Shown here one piece after another: positions 14,955 through 15,912 of a stretch of 15,912 nt of DNA. Below the pieces are notes generated by a model. The model made no database searches. It was given only the letters and a program-made list of their open reading frames with translations, and was not told the origin of the DNA. The translations under genes were made by a program, and so were the position numbers. Within the stretch, counting starts at the first letter, position 1, and the number at the start of each line of letters is the position of its first letter. Source of the DNA: Candidatus Omnitrophota bacterium (lineage in GTDB: Bacteria > Omnitrophota > Koll11 > Zapsychrales > Fredricksoniimonadaceae); the NCBI GenBank assembly GCA_023247595.1, contig JAHFGF010000015.1, forward strand, positions 1 to 15,912, read 5' to 3'.

Positions 14955-15398
14955 ATGAAAAAAAAATTAAAATTAATTTGGAAATTTTATGCCGTAATGT
15001 TTACTTTCATTACCGTTATAAATCTTATCTGGCTGATGTATCCCGAATCTGAACCCTATATTTTTTATCAAATCTTAATGACTTGGTCGAATTTTTTTCA
15101 AATTCACTATGCTTTAGCGATCCTTAAATCGATTGTGGCAATTGCGTGTCTGTATCCTTTATACGCGTTTTCATTTAACAAAAGGACTTCACATGAGAGT
15201 TTCTGGCAATGGTTATTGATCAGCCGATTTTTTCTAGAAATATTTGGAAATTATTATGAATATGTTTTTGTGAAAGCGTCCTACCACATGGTTCTGGGCT
15301 ACGGCCTGAGCATTACAGGTGCCGTCATCCTTCCCCTTGTCCCATCCTATATAGCGCACTATCTCTATTGTTTTCAAAATCAAAGAACGATCAAATAA
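14955..15398 (+). CDS. Four-helix membrane protein of unknown function
   Basis: This 147-residue protein starts with a Lys-rich MKKKLKLIWK and has four hydrophobic helices at about 10-28, 51-73, 83-106 and 113-136, with little outside them. I do not recognise a family. Small aromatic-rich motifs such as FFLEIFGNYYEYVF (92-105) suggest a compact bundle. It is the only gene on the plus strand and runs towards the rRNA terminator, whose hairpin could also stop this transcript. Its promoter appears to give a leaderless mRNA. It could be a lineage-specific gene; a real gene is likely because the frame fills the gap, and a promoter precedes it. Confidence 0.7.
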   Translation: MKKKLKLIWKFYAVMFTFITVINLIWLMYPESEPYIFYQILMTWSNFFQIHYALAILKSIVAIACLYPLYAFSFNKRTSHESFWQWLLISRFFLEIFGNYYEYVFVKASYHMVLGYGLSITGAVILPLVPSYIAHYLYCFQNQRTIK

Positions 15399-15431
15399 AA
15401 ATCAAACGCAATATATACCTCAGCGAATAAA

Positions 15432-15466
15432 AAAACCCTGCAAATTTTATCAATCTGCAGGGTTTT
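15432..15466 (-). terminator. Rho-independent terminator of the rRNA operon, possibly bidirectional
   Basis: AAAACCCTGCA (15432-15442) and TGCAGGGTTTT (15456-15466) form a perfect 11-bp stem with a 13-base loop. On the minus strand, after 5S rRNA, it is followed by a run of seven T, the classic terminator form. On the plus strand it is followed by a shorter TTTTAAATT stretch and could also end the membrane-protein transcript. Confidence 0.9.
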
Positions 15467-15472
15467 AAATTA

Positions 15473-15588
15473 CCCGGTAACTTTCTACTCTCCCAAAGCC
15501 TTGCGACTTAAGTACCATCGACCTCTGAGGGCTTAACTACCGTATTCGGAATGGGAACGGGTGTTACACCTCTAGTAAAATTACCGGA
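15473..15588 (-). rRNA. rrf: 5S ribosomal RNA
   Basis: The minus strand reads from TCCGGTAA to TTACCGGG, the two ends of 5S helix I, about 116 bases apart. The internal hallmark CCCGTTCCCATTCCGAATAC and the loop-E/helix region near GGTCGATGGTACT match bacterial 5S. The boundaries are approximate by a few bases. The 126-bp spacer to the 23S end shows no tRNA. Confidence 0.93.
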
Positions 15589-15714
15589 ATATTTTAGCGT
15601 AAGCGCACACTCGAAAAATACTCTAAACACCCTGCGCTCTGGCTATTTCAATTTTTCAACAATTATGTAATGTATGGTAACCCATGTAGACGATCAAATT
15701 CATTTTAAAAAAAA

Positions 15715-15912
15715 GTGATCAAGCGTTCGGCATTTAGTACTGCTTAGCTTAAATCCTTACGGATCTTACACCTGCAGCCTATCAACCAGGTAGTCTACCT
15801 GGAGCCTTCATCCCCGAAGGGAATCGATGAATTATCTTGAGGTGGGCTTCACACTTATATGCATTCAGCGTTTATCCCTCCCGAACATAGCTACCCAGCC
15901 ATTACCCTTGGC
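15715..15912 (-). rRNA. rrl: 23S ribosomal RNA, 3' end (partial)
   Basis: The minus strand of the last 198 bases matches the 3' part of bacterial 23S rRNA, including the conserved GCCAAGGGTAATGGCTGGGT region at the window edge and the terminal GTACTAAATGCCGAACGCTT followed by GATCAC, which would pair with the 5' end. The gene continues beyond the right edge. The 3' boundary is estimated from the terminal helix. Confidence 0.93.

Noticed and set aside
15589..15714. tRNA in the 23S-5S spacer
   Set aside because: The 126-bp spacer shows no T-loop GGTTCRANNCC pattern or cloverleaf-like ends in either strand.
1..15912. CRISPR array, insertion sequence, transposase or prophage genes
   Set aside because: No spaced direct repeats, terminal inverted repeats with a transposase, or phage genes are seen; the block is ordinary chromosomal coding DNA apart from the left-hand operon.

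Overview
The window looks like a chromosomal segment from an uncultured Gram-negative bacterium, most plausibly of the Omnitrophota/PVC kind. Support for this: a Minf_1886-family gene (a small family I associate mainly with Planctomycetes, Verrucomicrobia and candidate relatives), a bacterial fatty-acid/phospholipid gene set, and three predicted lipoproteins that imply an outer membrane. This placement is inference; the rRNA ends could settle it. Nearly everything is on the minus strand, so biological order runs from the right end to the left.

Right end (about 15399-15912): the 3' end of a 23S rRNA gene, a tRNA-free spacer, a 5S rRNA gene and a strong rho-independent terminator close an rRNA operon. 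Next comes the only plus-strand gene, a four-helix membrane protein of unknown function (14955-15398). It is divergent from the minus-strand block, and both genes appear to have -10 elements so close to their ATG that the mRNAs may be leaderless.

Centre (14851 to 4212, minus strand): thirteen tightly packed genes in the order Minf_1886 family, recG, an isoprenylcysteine-methyltransferase-like membrane protein, rsmD, coaD, a DUF177/YceD protein, rpmF, plsX, fabH, a lipoprotein, an M48-type metalloprotease lipoprotein with a TPR-like tail, a third small lipoprotein, and fabD. This couples DNA repair, 16S rRNA methylation, CoA synthesis, ribosome assembly and the entry steps of fatty-acid and phosphatidate synthesis. 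The expected fabG and acpP genes are not in the window. Several intergenic junctions hold hairpins without U-tracts.

Left end (4211 to 1, minus strand): a clear promoter (TATAAT with TTGCCC at 16 bp) with a 7-bp inverted repeat over the predicted start site drives a separate operon. It encodes a FabZ-like hot-dog protein lacking the catalytic His, a FabF-type ketosynthase, a homologue of the cyanobacterial fatty acyl-ACP reductase with its catalytic Cys conserved, and the 5' part of a 7TM/GAF membrane sensor, probably a histidine kinase. The last two genes are visibly more AT-rich. This operon is the most unusual part of the window: it suggests a dedicated, possibly sensor-linked, route from acyl-ACP to fatty aldehyde in a non-cyanobacterium.
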